Shown here one piece after another: positions 8,798 through 15,267 of a stretch of 42,241 nucleotides of DNA (within the stretch, counting starts at the first letter, position 1; each line of letters opens with the position of its first letter). The stretch lies in IMG/VR virus record IMGVR_UViG_3300042904_000455, positions 1 through 42,241 of that record; one strand, 5' to 3'. The position numbers and the translations under genes were made by a program. This DNA comes from a virus. The notes beneath the pieces are model-generated. The model saw nothing but the letters and a program-made list of their open reading frames with translations. It had not been told where the DNA came from and did not search any database.

Positions 8798-9868
8798 ATG
8801 GCAATTTTAGATATGCAATTAGTTCAGGTCGGTGTTGTCGGCTTTCCTGTGCAGCAATTATTAATCAATACAGACAACACCATTGAAGAGGTAGTTGCCC
8901 CAGGATATCTTACCCAGTACGGCAATAACTTCGGCATTGGGTTCAGCGAAAGACAGACAGCAGACGTTTACACAACAGATGGAAAGGTGGGAACCTATCA
9001 GGTAACTGTAGATTCAGACGGGATTGCTTCCTTGTCAGCAGATACGGACGGCATCGTAAACCTTCCCGTGGTCTCCGGCGACTTCGCCGTATTTGACGGC
9101 ACAACGGGCGTTATAAAAGATGCAGGCTATAGCGCAAGTAATGCCGCTAAAACCAAAGTGGTTATGGCCGCGGGCGCTACGATTGTAAACTATATTGCAA
9201 AATATGCAGATACAGCAGGGACAATTGGCCCTGTAGGTCAAGCGGAAAGCGCGGCATACAACCTGGGCGATATCCATGCCGGTGTTAGCGGTGTATTTGG
9301 GAGGCTTTTTGCTCATGCGCCAGTAGCAGAGAAAGGCTCTCTCGTATTGCAAGGCGGAAATAACGCCTCAGACTACACGGTCTCTATTATCAATCGCTCT
9401 CACGCCCAAGTCTCTACCCGCAACATCCCAGACGTAGGCGCAAATGCTGACTTCTTGCTAACAACCTTAGCGAGCCCTGATGCAAACATCAACCTGGTGC
9501 GCTTTGACGCCTCCGTGACTACAGCCGCATTAAACAGCGGGGCAGTAACATTATTCACAGGCTCAGGCGCAAAGCAGTACAAGATAGTTGCTCTATGGCT
9601 TAACTTTGGCTCCAACCTCACCACAGGCGATAAAGACTTGGCTATTAGCGACGGCACGACTACTTACAGCGTCATTCCTAGCGCCTCCCTGTTAACGCTG
9701 GTCAATGCTACATGGGGAAGCACTGCATTGCCGTTCCCAACAGCGGCAGCGCTTACAACATCTACGGCGGCCGGAGCATCACTGAGCGCAACCTACAGTG
9801 GCGGAACGACCAACTACGATGCAGGCGCTACCATCGTAATCTCGGGGATTTTACAAAGGGTAGCGTAA
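8798..9868 (+). CDS. Tail fibre or tail-tip structural protein
   Basis: 356 residues with an AAGGGG ribosome site. It opens with a hydrophobic beta segment (LVQVGVVGFPVQQLLIN), continues as beta-rich sequence containing VVSGDFAVFDGTTGVIKDAG, a motif seen in many fibre proteins, and ends in a compact Gly/Ser/Thr-rich domain. It is the last of the fibre-type genes before the lysis block and is followed by a hairpin. It could be a second receptor-binding protein. No enzyme motif is seen. Confidence 0.6.
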   Translation: MAILDMQLVQVGVVGFPVQQLLINTDNTIEEVVAPGYLTQYGNNFGIGFSERQTADVYTTDGKVGTYQVTVDSDGIASLSADTDGIVNLPVVSGDFAVFDGTTGVIKDAGYSASNAAKTKVVMAAGATIVNYIAKYADTAGTIGPVGQAESAAYNLGDIHAGVSGVFGRLFAHAPVAEKGSLVLQGGNNASDYTVSIINRSHAQVSTRNIPDVGANADFLLTTLASPDANINLVRFDASVTTAALNSGAVTLFTGSGAKQYKIVALWLNFGSNLTTGDKDLAISDGTTTYSVIPSASLLTLVNATWGSTALPFPTAAALTTSTAAGASLSATYSGGTTNYDAGATIVISGILQRVA

Positions 9869-9882
9869 CTGCTTCCCATAGG

Positions 9883-9912
9883 AAGAGCCGATACTTTATG
9901 GCGTCGGCTCTT
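9883..9912 (+). terminator. Hairpin after the tail genes, possible terminator
   Basis: A perfect 9-bp stem (AAGAGCCGA with TCGGCTCTT) with a 12-base loop lies 15 bases after the tail-protein stop codon. Only a weak T-rich tract follows, so it may be a partial terminator or a processing or stability hairpin between tail and lysis genes. Confidence 0.5.
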
Positions 9913-9940
9913 ACATGATTGTTTGCTAAAGAGGTGAATT

Positions 9941-10330
9941 ATGCTCACAACATTATATTACGTTTCTGGTCTTTTAATGTGCATTTGGTACGTAGTTGGA
10001 TATAGATGGACAATGCAGGGTAATGAGCTTGGCAAGTTGGCTGGTAATGCCTTTACGCTAAATTGGTGGTTTGCGCCTATTAATATGATAACCGCATTTC
10101 TGTCAGCGTACTTTGTGTTGCGAGCATTTTTCTTTACAGAGCAATCCTTTACTCAAAATATGATGTACATAGCCGCGTTTTTGTTGCTGAGAAATTGCTA
10201 TTACGCCATTGAAGATATTGTTGACTATTTGCATTACCCCAGCAGAAAGCAACTGGCATTTGTGGCTATCGATTTAGTCATGGCGCTGTTTGTTGCGCTG
10301 TGGGTGCTTAAATTTAAAGTTCAGTGCTAA
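9941..10330 (+). CDS. Polytopic membrane protein, lysis region
   Basis: 129 residues with four hydrophobic segments at about 4-22, 43-65, 74-92 and 104-125. A GAGGTG ribosome site precedes the start. It is the first gene of the block that ends in the endolysin, which suggests a holin-related or antiholin membrane protein, but four segments are more than most holins have. The function is therefore open. Confidence 0.6.
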   Translation: MLTTLYYVSGLLMCIWYVVGYRWTMQGNELGKLAGNAFTLNWWFAPINMITAFLSAYFVLRAFFFTEQSFTQNMMYIAAFLLLRNCYYAIEDIVDYLHYPSRKQLAFVAIDLVMALFVALWVLKFKVQC

Positions 10331-10340
10331 GGGGGGGGTT

Positions 10341-10670
10341 ATGCTTACATCTTTAACGGGGACGATAGAGTTTTGGATAGTATTTTCTACTGCGCTAATT
10401 GGTGTTGGCGCCTATAAGCTTATAACGAAGCAAAATAGCGAGCAAATAAAAGTTCTTGGGGAGAAAATAGACAGTTTTAGTTTTGAGATTAGGTTAGATC
10501 AAGTACGTGCAAATGAGAATCTTAAAACGATTAATGAGAAGGTAAATAGGATAGAGGGCGATACAACAGCAATGCGTGCCCAGGGAAGTATGTTTTCGGA
10601 ATCTATAGCAAAAATGCAGATTCGAGTAGATAACTTAGAAAGGGAGCATAGAAAAAATGAAGCTAATTAA
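10341..10670 (+). CDS. Membrane-anchored coiled-coil protein, possible spanin or antiholin
   Basis: 109 residues. The ATG at 10341 follows a run of eight G residues that serves as ribosome site; an upstream in-frame start would overlap the previous gene and lacks a ribosome site. A single membrane segment lies at about 9-28, followed by a long charged helical region (31-105) with heptad-like spacing. This type-II anchored coiled coil resembles inner-membrane spanins in layout only. It overlaps the next gene by 14 bases. Confidence 0.6.
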   Translation: MLTSLTGTIEFWIVFSTALIGVGAYKLITKQNSEQIKVLGEKIDSFSFEIRLDQVRANENLKTINEKVNRIEGDTTAMRAQGSMFSESIAKMQIRVDNLEREHRKNEAN

Positions 10671-10890
10671 AAAAGTAAAAGGGTATTTCCACACGTGCAA
10701 ATCGTTCAAAAAATGCGGTTTAAAGCAGCTTAGCACTTGGGCGGGCATTCTTATTTTTGTGTGCGTCTTTAACAAAGATTTTGTGGATTTGGTGAATAAT
10801 GTCTTAACCAGCGATAACCTGGCTCAGCAAGTAGTGGTTGGACTATCGGGGTTAATTATGGTATTTTTCAACCGAATCAATAAACAGTAA
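10657..10890 (+). CDS. Putative holin
   Basis: 77 residues with a basic N-terminus and two hydrophobic segments at about 27-43 and 56-72, ending in a short polar tail (NRINKQ). Size, topology and position just before the endolysin fit a class II holin, which forms holes in the inner membrane to release or activate the endolysin. The family was not identified from sequence alone. Confidence 0.6.
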   Translation: MKLIKKVKGYFHTCKSFKKCGLKQLSTWAGILIFVCVFNKDFVDLVNNVLTSDNLAQQVVVGLSGLIMVFFNRINKQ

Positions 10891-10905
10891 GCATGGGAGT
10901 GCGTC

Positions 10906-11295
10906 GTGGGCAATTTTGTTTTTAGCAAGCGGTCTTTGGATAATTTAAAAGGCGTTCATCCCGATTTGGTATCTGTGGTGAAACGAGCTTTGGAGCTTTC
11001 CAATATTGACTTTGCGGTGCTAGAAGGATTGAGGACGCCAGAAAGGCAGCAAGAGGTTATTGAGCTCGGCAAATCCTGGACCAAGAACAGCAGGCATTTA
11101 ACAGGCCATGCCGTTGATTTGGGCGTGGTTATTGATAGGCATGTGAACTGGTATTATCCGTGGTATGAAAAGCTGTATAAGTTCTTTAAGCAGTCATCAG
11201 ATGAGCTTAAGATACCGATAGAGTGGGGCGGTGATTGGCCTAAAAAGGATGGCGGCCACTACGAACTTACATGGGCGGCATATCCGTTAAAATAA
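10906..11295 (+). CDS. Endolysin, M15-family peptidoglycan peptidase
   Basis: 129 residues starting at GTG after GGGAG. It carries the M15 (VanY/Ply500/T5 endolysin-like) zinc peptidase signature SRHLTGHAVDL at residues 62-72, giving zinc ligands His64 and Asp71, and WGGDW...D..HYEL at 107-121, giving the catalytic acid Asp115 and third ligand His118. These enzymes cut peptide cross-links of peptidoglycan (L-alanyl-D-glutamate or D-Ala bonds). There is no signal peptide, so it needs the holin. Its 3' end overlaps a convergent gene by 29 bases. The length fits a single-domain Gram-negative phage endolysin. Confidence 0.9.
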   Translation: MGNFVFSKRSLDNLKGVHPDLVSVVKRALELSNIDFAVLEGLRTPERQQEVIELGKSWTKNSRHLTGHAVDLGVVIDRHVNWYYPWYEKLYKFFKQSSDELKIPIEWGGDWPKKDGGHYELTWAAYPLK

Positions 11296-11530
11296 AAGGA
11301 CGCACTTTGCGAGAAGCTTGATCTAAAAGATACCTAAACTCAAAGTTACTCGCTATATCCGTATCAGCAATATGAGTCATGGCGTCATAGAGCGCTTTGT
11401 GTGACTCTTTAATTCTTGCAGCGCCTGGGATGTTAGGCACTTCCAGCATGTGCATACAGAACACCGCGGCTTCCGTGAGACGTATCAGATGGTCTCTGAT
11501 AGTCATTGACTCCTTGTCGCTAAACAGCAT
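11267..11530 (-). CDS. Hypothetical protein, convergent with endolysin
   Basis: 87 residues, with AGGGG just before the ATG. It is helical, Met- and His-containing and without membrane segments. The last 29 bases run into the endolysin gene on the other strand, so this gene and the lysis operon converge with no terminator between them. It follows the VRR-NUC gene by 9 bases and is probably cotranscribed. Family not recognised. Confidence 0.6.
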   Translation of the reverse strand: MLFSDKESMTIRDHLIRLTEAAVFCMHMLEVPNIPGAARIKESHKALYDAMTHIADTDIASNFEFRYLLDQASRKVRPFILTDMPPM

Positions 11531-11539
11531 GCTTTACCC

Positions 11540-11965
11540 CTATTTTAAACATGGAACCCCATCTTGAACGAGCTTTTGCGTCTTCTCTTTTCCGTCAAGC
11601 CACCCGTATGCTATTAGAAACTTATAACCAAAAGGCTCTACCGTATCCCTGAATAGTTTTTGGTCTTGGCTTAAATATGCTCTTATCGGCTTTGCGGGCT
11701 TTACCTCTATAAACGTAAACCAGCCAGGAATAAATAAATCCCAGAAACCAGGGTAGACCCCCATCTCTTTTAAACGCTTTCCTCTAAGCATGGCTTTAAA
11801 TGATTCGCTGTCTCTGGCTTCACCGTTAGGGGAGTGGTGGATAACCACGCCTGGATATTCATCCTTGAACCATCGGACAAGCTTTATATGCTCCGGCTCT
11901 TCACGCCTAACTCTAGGCTTCTTTGGTTTCTTTGGTTTTAACTCGTCTAATGATTTTATTCGCAC
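11540..11965 (-). CDS. VRR-NUC domain nuclease
   Basis: 141 residues, starting at GTG with an AAGGAGAAAG ribosome site. A basic N-terminal tail (PKKPKKPRVRREE) precedes a VRR-NUC (PD-D/ExK superfamily) fold: Glu25 in the first helix, the GxxP-type segment MGVYPGFWDLFIP at 68-80 with Asp76, and FIEVK at 85-89 (Glu87, Lys89), followed by LSQDQ and a final helix. Phage members act as structure-specific or Holliday-junction-type nucleases in recombination or packaging. It is probably transcribed from the inverted-repeat region upstream. Confidence 0.85.
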   Translation of the reverse strand: MRIKSLDELKPKKPKKPRVRREEPEHIKLVRWFKDEYPGVVIHHSPNGEARDSESFKAMLRGKRLKEMGVYPGFWDLFIPGWFTFIEVKPAKPIRAYLSQDQKLFRDTVEPFGYKFLIAYGWLDGKEKTQKLVQDGVPCLK

Positions 11966-11989
11966 CCTTTCTCCTTAGACGAATTATCG

Positions 11990-12088
11990 GACATTTCGCT
12001 TGCGCTGGCAAGATATTAGCCTATTTTTGAGAAATGTCGTACGTTCACTTATTTAGAAAAGCTTAAGTGGTATGTCGGAAATCCCGAC
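11990..12088. promoter_or_regulatory. Cluster of inverted repeats between divergent units
   Basis: Three inverted repeats lie in the gap between the - strand nuclease unit and the + strand RNA unit: GACATTTC/GAAATGTC (11990-11997 and 12031-12038), CACTTA/TAAGTG (12046-12051 and 12064-12069), and the hairpin GTCGG/CCGAC (12074-12078 and 12084-12088). They could be operators or RNA structures. I see no ORF here. Confidence 0.5.
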
Positions 12089-12099
12089 GCAAAATATGC

Positions 12100-12127
12100 T
12101 TGACATTTTTGAATTGTATGCTATAGT
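12100..12127 (+). promoter_or_regulatory. Strong sigma-70 promoter of the tRNA-like region
   Basis: TTGACA (12100-12105), a 16-base spacer and TATAGT (12122-12127). It matches consensus at 11 of 12 positions and predicts a start near 12134, upstream of the hairpin leader and both tRNA-like elements. The GCTTGACA context is shared with the two - strand early promoters. Confidence 0.75.
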
Positions 12128-12172
12128 TGGTTGGCTACATGAAAGAATATCCCTGCCCTGGGAAGTCTTTTT

Positions 12173-12205
12173 GCCAGTTTAGGACGCTAAAGGATGAAAA
12201 CTGGC
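12173..12205 (+). other. Leader hairpin before tRNA-like element 1
   Basis: GCCAGTTT (12173-12180) pairs perfectly with AAACTGGC (12198-12205) around a 17-base loop and is followed by TTTTA. It lies 6 bases before the first tRNA-like element. It could be a weak terminator or attenuator, or a processing signal for RNase III or RNase E. Confidence 0.5.
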
Positions 12206-12211
12206 TTTTAT

Positions 12212-12298
12212 GCGCCCGTAGCTTCAACAGGTAGAGCATCTAGTGATTGCTGCAAAGCATGACCAGGAGGGTTATCGGTTCGACTCCGATAGGGCGCT
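12212..12298 (+). tRNA. tRNA-like element 1 with expanded anticodon arm
   Basis: 87 bases. Acceptor strand GCGCCCG pairs with AGGGCGC (12291-12297; one G-A mismatch at the base of the stem). The D-arm is GCTT/GAGC with loop CAACAGGTA, and the T-arm is ATCGG-TTCGACT-CCGAT. A normal 17-base anticodon arm is missing. In its place 12239-12267 folds into a longer imperfect hairpin capped by GCAA. I find no 7-base loop with U33 and a normal stem, so no anticodon can be assigned. No CCA is encoded. It may be a tRNA with a short insertion, a decoy, or a degenerate tRNA. Confidence 0.5.
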
Positions 12299-12304
12299 TT
12301 TATG

Positions 12305-12429
12305 CGGTACGATGCCTATTGTTAGGGCGGAAGATATAAATTTAATAATGAAAGAGTAGCCTGCTTTCATGTTGTTTGTGTTTTCTCCGACTTTGGCCGC
12401 GGGTGTTGGTTCGAATCCAGCCGTATCGC
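12305..12429 (+). tRNA. tRNA-like element 2 with about 50-base insertion
   Basis: The 3' part is a clear T-arm, GTTGG-TTCGAAT-CCAGC (12405-12421), followed by CGTATCG (12422-12428). This pairs over all seven positions (one G-U) with CGGTACG (12305-12311). A D-arm-like GCCT/GGGC follows the 5' strand. GAAGA (12330-12334) can pair with TTTTC (12381-12385), but about 46 bases, including the hairpin ATGAAAG/CTTTCAT, sit where 7 loop bases should be. It may be a tRNA with an intervening sequence, a remnant, or a tRNA 3'-end identity block with chance pairing upstream. Confidence 0.35.
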
Positions 12430-12435
12430 TCTGTA

Positions 12436-12451
12436 TGTTTCACGTGGAACT
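12436..12451. promoter_or_regulatory. Chromosomal-type parS-like site
   Basis: TGTTTCACGTGGAACT differs by one base from the parS-type sequence TGTTTCACGTGGAACA. The core GTTTCACGTGGAAC is a near-perfect palindrome with one T in place of C. Chromosomal ParB proteins of many bacteria bind this sequence. The phage has no recognisable parA or parB, so host ParB would have to act on it. It lies between tRNA-like element 2 and the next gene's ribosome site. Confidence 0.65.
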
Positions 12452-12462
12452 TTGGGGAAAAG

Positions 12463-12744
12463 ATGAGTAAACATATTGGCAGCAACCTAAATGAATTTTT
12501 AGAGGAAGAGGGTTTATTGGCGCACACAGAAGAGGTGGCGAATAACAGAATGCATGGCGTTGTAAAAATCACAGATCTCGGTAAAGATTTTAACCTACAC
12601 ATTAACCACCCCACTTTAGGTGATTTTGTCATCACAAGAATGGATAACCGCTCTCTGTTCATGCATGAATTAGATGAGCTGGTTGGCTATATCAAAGAAC
12701 GACTAGGGTTTACCAATGACCAACATAATCAAAGCTCCGAATAA
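12463..12744 (+). CDS. Small protein with IGSNL/LEEEG N-terminal motif
   Basis: 93 residues. The ATG at 12463 with GGGGAAAAG upstream is preferred over a long extension running back through tRNA-like element 2. The N-terminus, SKHIGSNLNEFLEEEGLL (2-19), resembles the leader motif found before the helix-turn-helix of XRE-type antitoxins, but the rest (about 25-93) shows no such helix-turn-helix and instead looks like a small alpha/beta domain (GVVKITDLGKDFNLHI). A related motif closes the protein of the convergent gene at 12772. Function unknown. Confidence 0.65.
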   Translation: MSKHIGSNLNEFLEEEGLLAHTEEVANNRMHGVVKITDLGKDFNLHINHPTLGDFVITRMDNRSLFMHELDELVGYIKERLGFTNDQHNQSSE

Positions 12745-12771
12745 ATGGTGGGAAACATGGGGTGTTGGTGA

Positions 12772-13044
12772 TTAACCCTCTTTCCCCTTAAACCCCTCTT
12801 CCTCTAGCCAACTATCCAAGTTGCTGCCGATGTATTTGTGTGTTTGTTTTTGAAATGGTCTAAATTCATCTAATAGCGCTCCGGTTCCTGGGTTGTCCAG
12901 ATACCTTATGAAGTTTGGATGTAAAACGTGATCACATTCTTTGCAGGCAATATGGTTTATGTTGTGACGAACCACAGTATGCAGCTTTAATCGCGAGCCG
13001 CAGTTTTGGCAGTGAACATTTATATCTTCAACTTCAATTGCCAT
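12772..13044 (-). CDS. Zinc-ribbon protein with C-terminal IGSNL/LEEEG motif
   Basis: 90 residues from the ATG at 13044, which has AGGAGAAGAGG upstream; a longer form from 13068 is less likely. Cys12-x2-Cys15 and Cys34-x2-Cys37 form a zinc ribbon. The C-terminus carries HKYIGSNLDSWLEEEG, nearly the same as the N-terminus of the convergent gene at 12463. It overlaps the upstream gene by 11 bases, so translation is likely coupled. Last gene of the long - strand early operon. Function unknown. Confidence 0.65.
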   Translation of the reverse strand: MAIEVEDINVHCQNCGSRLKLHTVVRHNINHIACKECDHVLHPNFIRYLDNPGTGALLDEFRPFQKQTHKYIGSNLDSWLEEEGFKGKEG

Positions 13045-13456
13045 CCTCTTCTCCTGTATTTTGTTCAAATATAATCGGATGCTCTTCCCAATATTTAAAC
13101 GCTTTCTCTCTAATGCTTTCTAGCTCTTGTGTGCGCATAGCGGCATAACCATCACACGAGCACTCGCATATATTTCCACTTCCAGAGCCGCGCCCACATT
13201 CTCTTACATGAGCTATAGGTAACCCCATTAGTCCTCTTAAGCGATTATATTCAGCCCATGAAAGGGGGTAGTCATACCGCTTATTTTCAAATGAAGAATA
13301 TTGGGTCCGTGATTGTTTTTCATAATACTCTTTGTGTCCAACCACGAACATTGAAACCGAATCTGGCCAGCAGGTTTCAAAAAATATATTATTTAGGTTG
13401 ACGGTGAGAACAACCTTATCTCCGTCACAATCAATTGTCTTTACGTCTACAAACAT
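13034..13456 (-). CDS. Hypothetical early protein
   Basis: 140 residues, TGGAGAA ribosome site. The N-terminal half is beta-rich (VDVKTIDCDGDKVVLTVNL). The middle has several aromatic residues and a short Cys-rich stretch (ECGRGSGSGNICECSCDG, about 87-104) that might bind metal, and the end is helical. No family recognised. Overlaps the zinc-ribbon gene downstream. Confidence 0.6.
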   Translation of the reverse strand: MFVDVKTIDCDGDKVVLTVNLNNIFFETCWPDSVSMFVVGHKEYYEKQSRTQYSSFENKRYDYPLSWAEYNRLRGLMGLPIAHVRECGRGSGSGNICECSCDGYAAMRTQELESIREKAFKYWEEHPIIFEQNTGEEDGN

Positions 13457-13476
13457 TCTCTTTTCTCCAGTCTATG

Positions 13477-13698
13477 TTATATAGCTTCATATTCAGCAAC
13501 AAATTGCGTTTCTGAATATAAGCGAATAGATCCCCTCTCATTCACAATCCAGTCTCCTGGAGCTACGGATTTAGACCCATCAACAGTCAAAACACACCCA
13601 AATTCGTGCGATTCTTCACATTTCACCCACGGGTGATCCCCATGTTTAAACCATTGGGTCGCCTCTACAATCGCCGACTTCTTTGCAAATTTTGCCAT
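13477..13698 (-). CDS. Small conserved-looking phage protein
   Basis: 73 residues from the ATG at 13698 (AGGA 8 bases upstream). The pattern ATQWFKHGDHP near the start, then PGDWIVNERG and a final FVAEYE, is one I associate with small phage proteins of unknown role found in early operons. Compact, beta-rich and soluble. A 135-base gap with a hairpin separates it from rtcB upstream, so it may have its own promoter. Confidence 0.65.
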   Translation of the reverse strand: MAKFAKKSAIVEATQWFKHGDHPWVKCEESHEFGCVLTVDGSKSVAPGDWIVNERGSIRLYSETQFVAEYEAI

Positions 13699-13817
13699 TT
13701 CCAATTCCTATGTTATACTATCTTTATATGCCGACGCGCCCAATTTGTCATATGCAATATTGGCGCCTCCTACCTGCTAGCGTTTAGGGGTGAAATAGAT
13801 CGGCATTATACTTACTG

Positions 13818-13837
13818 GTGATTATGCCTATAATCAC
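13818..13837 (-). terminator. Hairpin overlapping the rtcB stop codon
   Basis: GTGATTAT/ATAATCAC gives a perfect 8-bp stem with a 4-base loop and includes the rtcB stop codon. No T-run follows, so it is a weak or factor-dependent terminator or an mRNA-end-stabilising hairpin. Confidence 0.4.
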
Positions 13838-15042
13838 CCTTTGACGCACAGAACCTGCTTTAGTGTATGCACAATTTTGACGTGATCAGCTTGCGCAGCC
13901 ATAACCGCGTCAATATCCTTGTAGGCCATAGGCGTTTCATCAATCACATCTTCGTCTAACCTACATTCAACACCAGAAACGGCCTGTTTGTGATCGTCCA
14001 ATGTAAACCGTTTTTTAGCCTCATTGCGTGACATAGCGCGCCCAGCCCCATGAGAGCAAGAGTTAAAAGAATCTCTAAGAGCTGGCCCTTTAATGCCTTC
14101 TACAATATAGCTTTTAGCGCCCATACTCCCTGGAATAATGCCAAATACCCCTTCATTTATATGCACGGCCCCTTTGCGTGTTAAGTAAACTTCTTTCCCG
14201 AAGTGAAATTCTTTGCTTACATAATTGTGGTGGCAGTTAATAGCTTTTATATCAGCATCAAATGGCATGTTAATAACAAGGCGCATGGCTTTAATAACAT
14301 TTTCCATCATTGCATTTCTGTTCCATTGCGCAAAAGACTGAGCCCAGCTAACGGCAAAAGTGTAATCTTTAAACAATTCACTCCCATCCGGTATATAGGC
14401 TAAGTCAATATCCGGCAAATTAATGAACCACCTCTGCATATCTTTTTTGGCTAGCTCTATAAAATGACTGCCAATCTTATTTCCAATGCCACGAGAACCA
14501 GAGTGCAGCATTATCCATACATGGTTAGCTTCATCTAGGCATATTTCTATAAAATGATTACCAGTTCCAAGGGTTCCTATATGCAAAAAAGCTTTTTCCG
14601 CTGCCCGTTTTAATTCTGGATATTTATCAACAATAGAATCGAGGCCGCTTTTCAATCCGTGTATATGCGCTATATTCCTAATTTGGTCTGAATATTCCCT
14701 AAATGAACCTTTATCTCTTGCGCCGCCGTTATCGGTTCGCCCGTGCGGCACGGCCGACTCAATAGCACACCTTAATTGAAATAAATTATCGGGGAGGTTG
14801 TTTGCATTTAAACTTGTCTTGACCGCCATCATGCCGCATCCAATATCAACACCAACAGCGGCGGGTATAGTTGCCCCAATAGTTGGGATAACAGAGCCAA
14901 CAGTAGCGCCCATGCCCCAGTGCACGTCTGGCATTACCGCTACATGTGGGTAAATAAAAGGCATAGAGGCAATATTGTTTAATTGCTTCCTAGCTTGCTC
15001 TTCAACTTCTACGCCGTTAGTCCATTCTTTTATATCTACCAT
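13834..15042 (-). CDS. rtcB: RtcB-family RNA ligase
   Basis: 402 residues, near the length of bacterial RtcB. RtcB joins RNA ends with 2',3'-cyclic phosphate (or 3'-phosphate) and 5'-OH, using GTP and Mn2+. The metal and guanylate site is complete: Asp66 and Cys69 in GVDIGCGM, Asn162-His163 in GTGNHF, His180 in LHSGSRG, His271/272 in NCHHNY, the guanylylated His331 in SCSHGAGRAMSR, and a C-terminal Lys in CVKG. In bacteria it repairs or splices tRNA and rRNA. Here it lies 1.4 kb from two tRNA-like elements in the early operon, which suggests repair of tRNAs cut by host anticodon nucleases, or processing of the phage RNAs. Confidence 0.95.
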   Translation of the reverse strand: MVDIKEWTNGVEVEEQARKQLNNIASMPFIYPHVAVMPDVHWGMGATVGSVIPTIGATIPAAVGVDIGCGMMAVKTSLNANNLPDNLFQLRCAIESAVPHGRTDNGGARDKGSFREYSDQIRNIAHIHGLKSGLDSIVDKYPELKRAAEKAFLHIGTLGTGNHFIEICLDEANHVWIMLHSGSRGIGNKIGSHFIELAKKDMQRWFINLPDIDLAYIPDGSELFKDYTFAVSWAQSFAQWNRNAMMENVIKAMRLVINMPFDADIKAINCHHNYVSKEFHFGKEVYLTRKGAVHINEGVFGIIPGSMGAKSYIVEGIKGPALRDSFNSCSHGAGRAMSRNEAKKRFTLDDHKQAVSGVECRLDEDVIDETPMAYKDIDAVMAAQADHVKIVHTLKQVLCVKG

Positions 15043-15051
15043 CTTCCCACC

Positions 15052-15249
15052 TCATTCATTGTAAATCACCTCGCATAGCTCACCCCTAACCTTAGCCATT
15101 CTTTTGTTCCATTTTTGTATAATTTCCTTTTCTGACTCACCGCCCATGTCTAGCCTGCATCTCTCGCACGATATAAAAGGGTTTCCTGAACAGCCAAAAT
15201 CCAAGCTCACGTCTCCAGCACAGAATGGGCACCCCTTTAATTCGCTCAT
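15052..15249 (-). CDS. Lar-like (restriction alleviation family) zinc-finger protein
   Basis: 65 residues. Pattern LKGCPFC (Cys7, Cys10), then CxxC (Cys28, Cys31), then a helix ending in KWNKR is the signature of the Lar restriction-alleviation-like family, widespread in phages. Lar in the Rac prophage modulates type I restriction; for most homologues the role is unproven. Nine bases upstream of rtcB in the same operon. A second Lar-like protein is encoded at 18318. Confidence 0.8.
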   Translation of the reverse strand: MSELKGCPFCAGDVSLDFGCSGNPFISCERCRLDMGGESEKEIIQKWNKRMAKVRGELCEVIYNE

Positions 15250-15267
15250 CTTCCAACCTCATTCATC

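Noticed and set aside
12391-12430. tRNA 3' part as a phage attachment site (attP)
   Set aside because: A T-arm block beside a palindrome could be an attP core, but no integrase is visible and the 7-bp pairing with an upstream 5' strand favours a full tRNA-like fold.
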